Below are positions 1 to 4,400 of a DNA stretch of 5,522 bases, one piece after another. Numbering within the stretch: position 1 is the stretch's first letter; the number at the start of each line of letters is the position of its first letter. Origin of the DNA: CAZBYL01 sp964496275. GTDB taxonomy: Bacteria > Synergistota > Synergistia > Synergistales > Synergistaceae. The notes beneath the pieces are model-generated. The model ran no database searches. It had not been told where the DNA came from and worked only from the letters and a program-made list of their open reading frames with translations. The translations under genes were made by a program, and so were the position numbers. Location: assembly GCA_964496275.1 (NCBI GenBank), contig CAZBYL010000087.1:1-5522 (forward strand), written 5' to 3'.

Positions 1-2
1 GA

Positions 3-68
3 TACGATGCACTTCATCGGGAATTTTCCGTCGGCGTTGGTATTTGTTTTTCTGTGATTAAATTTTAA
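3..68 (+). CDS. 3' end of an unidentified CDS, possibly an outer-membrane barrel protein
   Basis: This is a partial gene that enters from the left edge and stops at TAA 66-68. The visible tail is about 21 residues and ends GVGICFSVIKF, with a terminal phenylalanine after a hydrophobic, glycine-containing strand. Many outer-membrane beta-barrel proteins end this way, but the alternation of polar and apolar residues is imperfect. The two other plus frames also run to stops at 55-57 and 59-61, so the frame was chosen only on composition. A hairpin terminator begins three bases after the stop, which supports a genuine gene end. No family can be named from so little sequence. Confidence 0.35.
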   Translation, partial: YDALHREFSVGVGICFSVIKF

Positions 69-112
69 AAAATCAAGAGGCCTATTTCTTTATGGCCTCT
101 TGATTAATCATA
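69..112. terminator. Bidirectional hairpin terminator between convergent gene ends
   Basis: A perfect 12-bp inverted repeat pairs 71-82 with 94-105 around an 11-nt loop. Read on the minus strand the hairpin is followed by a T-rich run ending TTTTTTAAAATT, the better terminator direction. On the plus strand it is followed by a weaker AATCATATTTTT tract. The plus-strand frame ending at 68 and the minus-strand frame ending at 82 both stop at or inside the stem. Confidence 0.75.
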
Positions 113-204
113 TTTTTATACTTTTCGATGTATGCATCTCCATACCCCGAAGCACCTGTGTGAGGCGCGATATTTATGGCTGTAGCAGGAATTTTTCTAA
201 GAGT
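82..204 (-). pseudogene. C-terminal remnant of an unidentified protein
   Basis: On the minus strand, 40 open codons run from just after an in-frame TAA (207-205) to TAG (84-82). They read like real protein, for example NIAPHTGASGYGDAYIEKYK. The same frame continues upstream as FPHWDALV between that TAA and another TAA (234-232), which suggests a longer gene broken by nonsense mutations. No start codon with a ribosome binding site lies in the open part. The stop codon sits within the loop and stem of the 71-105 terminator, as expected for a gene end. I do not recognise the family. A chance open frame of this length is not rare, so the call rests on composition and on the terminator's position. 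Confidence 0.35.
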
Positions 205-415
205 TTAGACTAACGCATCCCAATGCGGGAATTATCTGTACGTGTGTATTGTATCATGATAATCTCGAATGTGTATAGTAGTTTAACCGTGATATTTTCT
301 ACGCAGCACATCTAAAATTATAAATATAGTATTTTAACTGCACCTATTTTTGAACTATACATATATATTATTGCTCTTATATCTGCTATATAACTATATA
401 TATTTAATTTTTTCG
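205..415. other. AT-rich stretch without a convincing gene
   Basis: About 210 bases with stops in all frames. The right part (about 340-412) is very AT-rich, with repeated TATATA and ACTATA words, and leads directly into the tRNA/tmRNA-like 3' end at 416-435. AT-rich, bendable DNA of this kind commonly makes up the arm of an integrase attachment site. I see no complete gene or clear promoter here. Confidence 0.4.
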
Positions 416-435
416 GTGTTCCGCGTCTCCACCAA
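416..435 (+). other. 3'-terminal fragment of a tmRNA/tRNA-Ala-like gene, candidate att half-site
   Basis: The bases TTCCGCGTCTCCACCA (420-435) read as the end of a T-stem, a 7-nt acceptor strand, discriminator A and an encoded CCA. A U in the third acceptor pair would allow the G3.U70 pair that defines alanine acceptors, shared by tRNA-Ala and tmRNA; the GTCTCC strand would pair with a GGGGAC 5' end as found in many tmRNAs. The bases upstream cannot form a T-arm, so the gene is not intact here. A terminator follows 32 bases later, as it would after a tmRNA gene. Integrases often use the 3' end of ssrA, so this is probably the far-end attachment half-site of an element lying to the left. Basis: fragment seen; identity inferred. 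Confidence 0.45.
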
Positions 436-463
436 ACACCCTAACGGCACAGACCGTTTCAAA

Positions 464-504
464 ATAGAAAAGCCCGCCATCACTTGATATGGCGGGCTTT
501 TTGC
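464..504. terminator. Strong rho-independent terminator
   Basis: A perfect 13-bp inverted repeat pairs 468-480 with 489-501 around an 8-nt loop. The core is GC-rich (GCCCGCCAT) and the stem ends in A and T runs, so it can act in both directions. It lies shortly after the tmRNA/tRNA-like 3' end and is probably that gene's native terminator, or a replacement supplied by an element. Confidence 0.85.
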
Positions 505-617
505 TGTATTATGACTTTCAGCGATAAACGGCGATAATTTCCAATTACATAATTAGACAGTATGCTACCGCCGTATACCGGAGAAAAATACAGATGTTGA
601 CTGAAAAAAACAATACG
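505..617. other. Short gene-free interval with a 10-bp-spaced direct repeat
   Basis: No coding sequence is convincing here. The word GCGATAA occurs twice, at 521-527 and 531-537, exactly one helical turn apart. Such paired repeats next to an attachment core resemble integrase arm-type sites, but with only two copies the match could be chance. Confidence 0.3.
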
Positions 618-1010
618 TCACGACAGATTTGTTAAGTAAGTTTTAAGATTATGCCGATAACTGTGTTTTTCAGCGGCGACTATTTGTTTTGCCGAAAGCC
701 TTCTCAACGCTCTCCGAAAAAAATTCCACCGGTTCCCAAAATCAACCTCCTGAGCAGACGGGACAGTGTATTCCAAAACAAGCCGTGTGCCGGAACCAAG
801 AGAGGGCAGATCCTCAAAAGGATACATCGCAGCCAGAACAGCCTCGTCCATGACATACAGACCGGACGAAAGCAGTGCAGCAGGCGCATTATCAGCCTCC
901 AGTTAGACATTAGAATACGAAATATCAGACAGCACAAACATATAAGGTCAGACACGATTAACTCCGTTGCCGACATAGACATGCTTGTTATTTATGCTTG
1001 CTACAGTCAT
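618..1010 (-). pseudogene. Phage tail-fibre N-terminal domain, broken by two nonsense codons
   Basis: A single minus-strand frame runs from ATG 1010-1008 to TGA 620-618. It has a good Shine-Dalgarno (GGAGG, 7 bases upstream) but is interrupted by TGA at codon 21 (950-948) and TAA at codon 36 (905-903). Ignoring those, the about 130-residue product begins MTVASINNKHVYVGNGVNRV. After the second stop it carries GSGTRLVLEYTVPSAQEVDF and a helical LRRLSAKQIVAAEK tail. This order matches the N-terminal, virion-attachment domain of T7-type phage tail fibres: a GNG-type strand, then xYTVPxxQEVDF, then a trunk-entry helix. The first stop falls where an aromatic residue (TGG to TGA) is expected. The receptor-binding shaft and tip are absent, so the gene is also 3'-truncated. 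It is a relic of a tail-gene region, and no frameshift is needed to read it. Confidence 0.7.
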
Positions 1011-1035
1011 ATTCCCGCCTCCTTTCGAAGGAAAT

Positions 1036-1073
1036 AAAAAAGAGCACCCTGGAAAATCCCGAATGCTCCTTTT
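1036..1073 (-). terminator. Terminator downstream of the toxin-antitoxin operon (repeat copy 1)
   Basis: On the minus strand, GAGCA...TGCTC arms with an inner GGA-TTT-TCC stem form an imperfect hairpin followed by six T residues. It lies 20-odd bases after the toxin stop codon and just before the tail-fibre ribosome binding site. Thirty of 32 bases (1038-1069) recur at 1715-1746 on the other side of the operon. Confidence 0.75.
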
Positions 1074-1092
1074 ACATTTTAAAACCACAGTG

Positions 1093-1404
1093 CTACATCA
1101 GCTGTTCGTAGTCTCTTCCGCAATAGAAAAATCTAAGAACATAAACAATACCCCGCTCTTCGTCAACCTTGTAGACCATAATATAATTTCTAATGACCGT
1201 CCTACGATAGCCCAATTCGCATAAGCGTTTATCCGCACATCGTTCATACATAAAAGGAGTAACTTCAAGCTGGTCATAGCAAGATGCGACATCATCAAGA
1301 AAAACGGCGGCGGCAAAAGGGGCGGAAAGAGTATCCGTAATATAAAACACAATGCCATTTAAATCCTCAGCCGCCGAATCAGTGACGTCAACCCTATAAG
1401 CCAT
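1093..1404 (-). CDS. RelE/ParE-superfamily toxin
   Basis: The protein is 103 residues, the usual length for this superfamily. Members are small basic proteins that either cleave mRNA on the ribosome (RelE-like) or poison gyrase (ParE-like). Visible features are the N-terminal strand YRVDVTDSAAEDLNGIVFYI (residues 3-22), the middle LCELGYRRTVIRNYIMVYKV (about 61-80), and the C-terminal strands IVYVLRFFYCGRDYEQLM (86-103). The pattern GYR-x-x-x-x-NYIMVYKVDE, ending in (G)RDYEQL, is typical of ParE/RelE proteins. The start ATG overlaps the end of the antitoxin gene by 11 bases, so the two are translationally coupled. The sequence looks intact. I cannot tell from sequence whether the target is the ribosome or gyrase; pairing with a RelB/DinJ antitoxin slightly favours mRNA cleavage. 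Confidence 0.88.
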   Translation of the reverse strand: MAYRVDVTDSAAEDLNGIVFYITDTLSAPFAAAVFLDDVASCYDQLEVTPFMYERCADKRLCELGYRRTVIRNYIMVYKVDEERGIVYVLRFFYCGRDYEQLM

Positions 1405-1669
1405 ACTTACTCTTTAACTCTTTCAGAACACCCTTTGCATCAGCCACGCGCCCCTCAGAAACATCAGCCTCCGCAGCATCAAGCTTAGAATAAACATCAG
1501 TAAAAGGACAAACGTCCGAAATCACAAATGGAATTCTGCGCTCACGAATCACAGCTTTAGCAAAAAGATTCACCGCAACAGAAGTATTCATACCCACCCC
1601 TGCGCAAAAAGCGTCAAATTCCTTCTTTGTATCACTATCCATACGCACGCTTAAAGTAGACTGACTCAT
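1394..1669 (-). CDS. RelB/DinJ-family antitoxin
   Basis: The protein is 91 residues from the chosen start ATG 1669-1667, which has a GGGAGG eight bases upstream; an in-frame ATG at 1699 lacks such a site. Residues 3-44 (TLSVRMDSDTKKEFDAFCAG, then a helix ending FAKAVIRERRIPFVI) form the ribbon-helix-helix DNA-binding and dimerisation domain of RelB/DinJ antitoxins. The C-terminal part (about 57-91, DVYSKLDAAEADVSEG...) is the charged, probably disordered tail that wraps the toxin. It precedes and overlaps the toxin gene, the standard order. It neutralises the toxin and probably represses its own promoter through the palindromes that overlap its start. No damage is visible. Confidence 0.9.
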   Translation of the reverse strand: MSQSTLSVRMDSDTKKEFDAFCAGVGMNTSVAVNLFAKAVIRERRIPFVISDVCPFTDVYSKLDAAEADVSEGRVADAKGVLKELKSKYGL

Positions 1670-1709
1670 GTCATACACCTCCCATACAATGTATGACAAT
1701 TATAACACA
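1669..1709 (-). promoter_or_regulatory. Toxin-antitoxin promoter with palindromic operator
   Basis: On the minus strand an extended -10 (TGTTATAAT, with TATAAT at 1704-1699) directs transcription into the antitoxin gene. It needs no good -35, and none is seen. The leader holds a long inverted repeat, TGTCATACA (1669-1677) with TGTATGACA (1690-1698). It also holds a nested near-perfect palindrome, CATACAATGTATG (1683-1695). Three GTATG-type half-sites thus cover the -10 to start-codon interval and flank the ribosome binding site. This suits ribbon-helix-helix dimers of the antitoxin and suggests autorepression. Confidence 0.75.
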
Positions 1710-1714
1710 ACGAC

Positions 1715-1746
1715 AAAAGAGCGCCCGGGAAAATCCCGAATGCTCC
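1715..1746 (-). terminator. Terminator upstream of the toxin-antitoxin promoter (repeat copy 2)
   Basis: On the minus strand this hairpin has a CGGGA-TTT-TCCCG inner stem and GAGC/GCTC outer arms, followed by TTTTG. It differs from the copy at 1038-1069 at two of 32 bases, and both changes improve its stem. It lies 24 bases after the possible gene end at 1770 and just upstream of the antitoxin -10, so it insulates the operon from upstream transcription. Confidence 0.65.
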
Positions 1747-1769
1747 GTAATTGAAAGCGTCAAATCTCC

Positions 1770-1889
1770 CTAGCTTTGTACTCGAACATAAAAATTCCCC
1801 ACGCTCAGATTATAGGAGGAATTTATACTATCTTCAGGATTGTGAACAGGTACGGAAGATTTAACGCTTACCGTGCAGAAAACACTTTT
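1770..1889 (-). pseudogene. Possible C-terminal gene fragment, unidentified
   Basis: On the minus strand, 39 codons lie open between TAA (1892-1890) and TAG (1772-1770). They have a protein-like reading that ends SSYNLSVGNFYVRVQS. The end resembles beta-rich C-termini of phage appendage proteins only in a general way. The position fits a gene end, with hairpin terminator copy 2 starting 24 bases later. No start codon with a ribosome binding site is seen in the open part. The run could be chance. Confidence 0.25.
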
Positions 1890-1900
1890 TTATATTAAAT

Positions 1901-1918
1901 TTGAGTCCCCTGTGAGTC
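1901..1918. repeat. Paired TGAGTCCC repeats, candidate integrase arm-type sites
   Basis: TGAGTCCC occurs at 1902-1909 and 1912-1919, ten bases apart. The arrangement TTGAGT-nn-CC-n-GTGAGT recurs on the other side of the tRNA fragment at 2138-2155. P4-type integrases bind short direct repeats on both arms of attP, so this may be an arm site. Its position outside the apparent prophage is unexpected and is treated as a finding. Confidence 0.4.
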
Positions 1919-1922
1919 CCAT

Positions 1923-1955
1923 AAAAAACCGCCCCTCAAAGAGGGGCGGTTTTTT
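1923..1955. terminator. Strong bidirectional terminator after the tRNA-Arg 3' end
   Basis: A perfect inverted repeat pairs 1923-1937 with 1941-1955 around a three-base AAA loop. It has a nine-pair GC-rich core and A6/T6 flanks, so it can work in both directions. On the minus strand it begins nine bases after the encoded CCA of the tRNA-Arg fragment, which is the expected place for that tRNA gene's terminator. Confidence 0.9.
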
Positions 1956-1963
1956 CAGTCATA

Positions 1964-2008
1964 TGGCGCGCCGGACAAGATTTGAACTCGTAACCTTCGG
2001 ATCCGTAG
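1964..2008 (-). other. Attachment core: 3' half of a tRNA-Arg(ACG) gene
   Basis: Read on the minus strand, the fragment starts at anticodon loop CTACGGA (anticodon ACG). It continues with the anticodon-stem strand TCCGA, variable loop AGGTT, T-arm ACGAG-TTCAAAT-CTTGT (five pairs, one G.U) and acceptor strand CCGGCGC, then discriminator G and an encoded CCA. The bases that should complete the anticodon stem (TCGGA expected) read TTCGG, and no D-arm or 5' acceptor strand follows. The gene is therefore a 3' fragment, the usual attachment core copied by a tyrosine integrase. The integrase gene lies 163 bases away, pointing inward. The intact tRNA-Arg copy should be at the far right end of the prophage. 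Confidence 0.85.
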
Positions 2009-2028
2009 CCGAAAATCATGCCTTTTAC

Positions 2029-2114
2029 AGCTATGTTTAAGCAATACTTAAAAGCTATTTTTATGTTGCTATGACTGTATAGCTATGTCAATTTTATTTT
2101 TTGAGTATGCTATA
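2029..2114. repeat. GCTAT heptad repeats between att core and int
   Basis: AGCTATG occurs at 2029-2035 and 2081-2087, with variants AGCTATT (2053-2059), TGCTATG (2067-2073) and TGCTATA (2108-2114, overlapping the int -10). All are in the same orientation in an otherwise AT-rich 160-base arm. They may be binding sites for integrase, an excisionase or a host bending protein. Confidence 0.4.
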
Positions 2115-2161
2115 ATATAGCCAGAATAATACATCTCTTGAGTAGCCCGTGAGTAGGGAGG
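2101..2161 (+). promoter_or_regulatory. Integrase promoter, overlapping TGAGTA repeats, and ribosome binding site
   Basis: An extended -10, TGCTATAAT, has TATAAT at 2111-2116; no convincing -35 is seen. TGAGTA occurs at 2102-2107, 2139-2144 and 2150-2155, the last two 11 bases apart, around and downstream of the -10. If these are integrase arm sites, integrase would repress its own gene. The ribosome binding site GGGAGG (2156-2161) lies ten bases before the ATG. Confidence 0.6.
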
Positions 2162-2171
2162 TACGATAAGA

Positions 2172-3362
2172 ATGGCAAACGTCAATCTGACTATTAACTT
2201 TGTTGAAAAAGCAAAGCCTAATGGCAAAGAGCAACATATCCGAGATAAAATCATTAACGAGCTTGTGCTACGCATCGGCCCGACTGGAACCAAAGGATAT
2301 TACTTAGATGTTAAACTCCCGCAAGGCAAGCGCACGATGAAAAAAATCGGCGACGCTGTTGTGCTTACCCCGCAAATGGCGCGCGAAAAAGCCAAAGAGA
2401 TGCTACTGCAAATACAAGCAGGAGAATCCTTCAAGCCCAAACTCACACTCAAAATGCTTATCGACAAATATTATACCGCATATTGCCACGAGAATTTCAG
2501 GACGGCAAAAGAGATGCTCAGTGAAATCATAAAACACTTTGACTGGCTGATGAATCGTCCAATTGAAAGCATAACGACGATAGAAATACAGCAATGGAGA
2601 AGCACCCGCATTAAGGATGTCACGCAGGCAACGGCTAACCGTAATGTCGATGCTCTAAAAGGCGCAATCAGCTATGCACATAAACATAAACTCATTGATA
2701 CTAACCCACTGCGGGGTTTTGCCAAGTTGCCGGAGGAGGACAGTGAGGAAATGGTGCGTTACCTCTCCGATGACGAACGTGCCCGGCTCATGGTTGCGCT
2801 CGATGAGCGGGAAGCCGAGATGAGGGCTAAGCGCGCCCGCACTAGGGCACACGCCAAGGGTGAACACCTGCCTGACACGAGCGAGACCGTCTTTGCTGAT
2901 TACCTCAAGCCGCTGATCCTGACGGCGCTCGGCACAGGCTTTCGTAAAAGAGCACTATTTGGTCTCCGTTGGAGTGATATCGATTTTGAGCATGATAAAA
3001 TCATGCTTCGCGGCAGCAACGCAAAAAATAAAAAAACAACCATTTTACCGATGAGCGCCAAGGTTAAATCGGTGTTGGCAGCGTGGCAACAACAGAGCGA
3101 CAGCGATGTTGTTTTTCCGTCACCGAAAAGCAACGGAGAGATGGATAATGTTGATGTCATCTTTGAAGGTGTAATGGAAAGTGCAAAAATTGAAAATTTT
3201 CGCTTCCACGACATGCGCCACGACTTCGCGAGCCAACTCGTAATGAAGGGCGTCTCTTTATACGTTGTGAAGGAGCTGATGACGCATGCCTCCATCAAGA
3301 CAACGGAACGGTATGCCCATCTCGCACCTGACGTGAGACAGAAAGCAGTTGATTTAATATAG
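2172..3362 (+). CDS. int: Tyrosine-recombinase phage integrase (P4-type)
   Basis: The 396-residue protein catalyses site-specific recombination between phage and tRNA-Arg attachment sites. Residues about 1-85 resemble the arm-binding DUF4102 domain of P4-like integrases (KAKPNGKE, LVLRIGPTGTKGYYLDV, MAREKAKEMLLQIQAGE). About 90-185 form the SAM-like core-binding domain (LIDKYYTAYCHENFRTAKEM ... NPLRGFAKLP). The catalytic domain follows: Arg258 in GTGFRKRALFGLRW, a Lys in the hairpin AKNKKTTILP (about 285-288), His346 and Arg349 in FHDMRH, His372 in MTHASIKTTERY, and nucleophile Tyr381. All catalytic positions are present. Box I has RKRALF where RxGE or RxSN is more usual, a minor oddity. Start ATG 2172 has a good ribosome binding site. 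The gene sits next to its own att core and converges on the lysis operon. Confidence 0.96.
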   Translation: MANVNLTINFVEKAKPNGKEQHIRDKIINELVLRIGPTGTKGYYLDVKLPQGKRTMKKIGDAVVLTPQMAREKAKEMLLQIQAGESFKPKLTLKMLIDKYYTAYCHENFRTAKEMLSEIIKHFDWLMNRPIESITTIEIQQWRSTRIKDVTQATANRNVDALKGAISYAHKHKLIDTNPLRGFAKLPEEDSEEMVRYLSDDERARLMVALDEREAEMRAKRARTRAHAKGEHLPDTSETVFADYLKPLILTALGTGFRKRALFGLRWSDIDFEHDKIMLRGSNAKNKKTTILPMSAKVKSVLAAWQQQSDSDVVFPSPKSNGEMDNVDVIFEGVMESAKIENFRFHDMRHDFASQLVMKGVSLYVVKELMTHASIKTTERYAHLAPDVRQKAVDLI

Positions 3363-3373
3363 ATTTTAGTCAT

Positions 3374-3405
3374 AAAAAAATAGGGCGGAGCCGAAGCCCC
3401 GCCCT
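3374..3405 (-). terminator. Lysis-operon terminator, shared with convergent int
   Basis: The stem pairs 3382-3388 with 3399-3405; inner pairs close a CGAA tetraloop after one A.C mismatch. On the minus strand it is followed by seven T residues, so it mainly ends the lysis operon, whose last stop codon is seven bases upstream. On the plus strand, after int, there is no T-run. Confidence 0.88.
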
Positions 3406-3411
3406 GTGTGT

Positions 3412-3822
3412 TCATCTTGTTGCAACTGCACCAACTACCCCGCCGACAACCAAACCCAGCAGGATTTTCCCTATACTTTTTTGTTTTTCCGCAACAAATT
3501 TCTTTTGCAGCGTATCGTTCATCTTTGCGAGGATACTGTTCTGCTCGCGCAGTAGGCGCCTCTCTTCCTCTGAAGCCGCCGTATAGCGATTGAGTTCAGA
3601 GATTATTTCAGCCGTGCTTTTGCGCTCCGAAGCTAACGAGCTGCGTACTGCCTCCACCTCTGCGATCAGCGCGGCGTTATCGGCGATGATCTCCCTTGCA
3701 TCATTATTACTTATCTGCTGCCCTGTCTCTGTTCTCGTTGCGATTGCGTGCGCCGGATATGAGGGCATTAAGACTGTCAGTAATGCGATCATCAGGGATA
3801 GCGCGAGCCTCTTTATAAGCAT
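3412..3822 (-). CDS. Secreted coiled-coil protein with C-terminal glycine-zipper segment, spanin-partner candidate
   Basis: The protein is 136 residues; no family is recognised. Residues 1-26 are a signal peptide: basic MLIKR, a hydrophobic core LALSLMIALLTVL, and a probable signal-peptidase I site after PAHA. There is no lipobox cysteine. Residues about 38-115 are a long charged helix or coiled coil. Residues 118-134 (GKILLGLVVGGVVGAVATR) form a single apolar segment with Gly123, Gly127 and Gly131 spaced four apart, a glycine zipper. The start ATG has GGTGGTGA upstream and lies inside the end of the upstream Rz-like gene in another frame, overlapping by 116 bases. That layout is typical of Rz/Rz1 spanin pairs. 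The inferred role is an outer- or inner-membrane partner in the last step of lysis; a structural or adhesin role cannot be excluded. It is the last gene before the terminator. Confidence 0.8.
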   Translation of the reverse strand: MLIKRLALSLMIALLTVLMPSYPAHAIATRTETGQQISNNDAREIIADNAALIAEVEAVRSSLASERKSTAEIISELNRYTAASEEERRLLREQNSILAKMNDTLQKKFVAEKQKSIGKILLGLVVGGVVGAVATR

Positions 3823-4135
3823 TAAGAGTCACCACCTTTATTTTTTGGTCGTTCGCTGTTTGTATTGCGAATAGGGCGGCTGATTTTTCCGAAAGAGCCG
3901 TGCGCGCAGCTTCCGCTTTTGACTCCGCGACTTTTAGCTTTTCCGTGACGATTGTATAATCGTTTTGCAATGCGGAGAGTTGTGCCGAACGATGCACATC
4001 GAGCGCCCAGAGCGCAAGCAAGCCCGCCACCAACACTATCAGACAGCTTCTGTTTTCCTTTACCCAGTCAGCCGCTTTCGTCAGCAGTGTTTTCATCTTC
4101 TGTATTTTCACCATCTGGAACATTCCCCCTTTCAT
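3707..4135 (-). CDS. Rz-like inner-membrane coiled-coil protein (i-spanin candidate)
   Basis: The protein is 142 residues. A basic N-terminus (about 1-29) leads to one membrane segment, SCLIVLVAGLLALWAL (about 30-45). A long periplasmic coiled coil follows (about 47-100, with SALQNDYTIVTEKLKVAESK). The charged C-terminus carries IPDDRITDSLNALISGARNR, similar in style to the LP-D-x-V-x-x-LN motif near the end of Rz-type i-spanins. The chosen ATG (4135) has GAGGTG seven bases upstream; ATG 4114, preceded by GGGGG, would remove seven residues. It overlaps the holin-like gene upstream by about 68 bases and the next gene downstream by 116 bases, both in other frames. Spanins fuse inner and outer membranes after the wall is cut. 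Topology and position support the role; sequence alone does not prove it. Confidence 0.75.
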   Translation of the reverse strand: MKGGMFQMVKIQKMKTLLTKAADWVKENRSCLIVLVAGLLALWALDVHRSAQLSALQNDYTIVTEKLKVAESKAEAARTALSEKSAALFAIQTANDQKIKVVTLNAYKEARAIPDDRITDSLNALISGARNRNENRDRAADK

Positions 4136-4400
4136 GTGGTATCACCTCATTGTTCGGCGGCATGAGTCGGCGCTTGAATGTATAGGCCGCCCACACACCG
4201 CCGCAGAGCCCGCAGAGGGCCTCGAAACCGCTGAATGGTCTGCCACCGAACTGTGCGCCAATCCACGAAACCGCAACCGCCGTAGTGAGCACTCCCGCGG
4301 CAACCCGCGGAAGGCTCATAGCGCGAAATTCGAGGTCATCGTAGAAAATGAGCGCGAAGTCCTTGAAGGGCTTGATAATCAGCGCGAGCAAGTATCTCAT
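4068..4400 (-). CDS. Two-helix membrane protein, holin candidate
   Basis: The protein is 110 residues. An amphipathic N-terminus (about 1-27, MRYLLALIIKPFKDFALIF) is followed by two likely membrane helices, about 29-50 (SLPRVAAGVLTTAVAVSWIG) and about 57-74 (FSGFEALCGLCGGVWAAYTF). A basic turn KRR comes next, then an acidic tail rich in Glu, Asp and Asn (about 84-110). Two helices plus a charged tail fit a class II holin, which forms the inner-membrane hole that releases or activates wall hydrolases. The start ATG overlaps the stop of the upstream gene in an ATGA arrangement, so translation is coupled and no strong ribosome binding site is needed. No specific family is recognised. The gene sits in a lysis operon and no other two-helix candidate is visible in the window. 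Confidence 0.75.
   Translation of the reverse strand: MRYLLALIIKPFKDFALIFYDDLEFRAMSLPRVAAGVLTTAVAVSWIGAQFGGRPFSGFEALCGLCGGVWAAYTFKRRLMPPNNEVIPHERGNVPDGENTEDENTADESG

Larger units (their letters stand above)
1038..1746. repeat. 32-bp direct repeats bracketing the toxin-antitoxin cassette
   Basis: Copies lie at 1038-1069 and 1715-1746, in the same orientation, 30 of 32 bases identical. Both form hairpin terminators. The pair encloses exactly the operon with its promoter, as in a passenger (moron-like) cassette, and could allow loss or gain of the operon by homologous recombination. Confidence 0.8.

Noticed and set aside
594..635. Plus-strand 13-codon ORF after GGAG
   Set aside because: It is too short, the ribosome binding site is weak, and there is no supporting context.
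704..982. Minus-strand 92-residue hydrophobic ORF resembling a membrane protein
   Set aside because: It lies out of frame over the tail-fibre relic, has no good ribosome binding site at its start, and its cysteine/leucine-rich composition is that of a shadow frame.
618..1010. Programmed readthrough or an alternative genetic code in the tail-fibre frame
   Set aside because: Two different stop codons (TGA and TAA) would have to be read, while neighbouring genes end normally at TGA, TAA and TAG.
651..1037. Plus-strand 128-residue ORF
   Set aside because: It is the antisense of the tail-fibre relic, without a ribosome binding site or protein-like composition.
1815..1905. Plus-strand AGGAGG (about 1816-1821) as the start of a small gene
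   Set aside because: No ATG, GTG or TTG lies at usable spacing with an open frame of more than about 20 codons.
1964..2040. Intact tRNA gene
   Set aside because: Only the anticodon loop to CCA is present. The 5' anticodon-stem strand does not pair and no D-arm or 5' acceptor strand follows.
2900..3415. Minus-strand 171-residue ORF opposite int
   Set aside because: It is a shadow of the integrase catalytic domain, whose motifs are complete on the plus strand, and it would run through the shared terminator.
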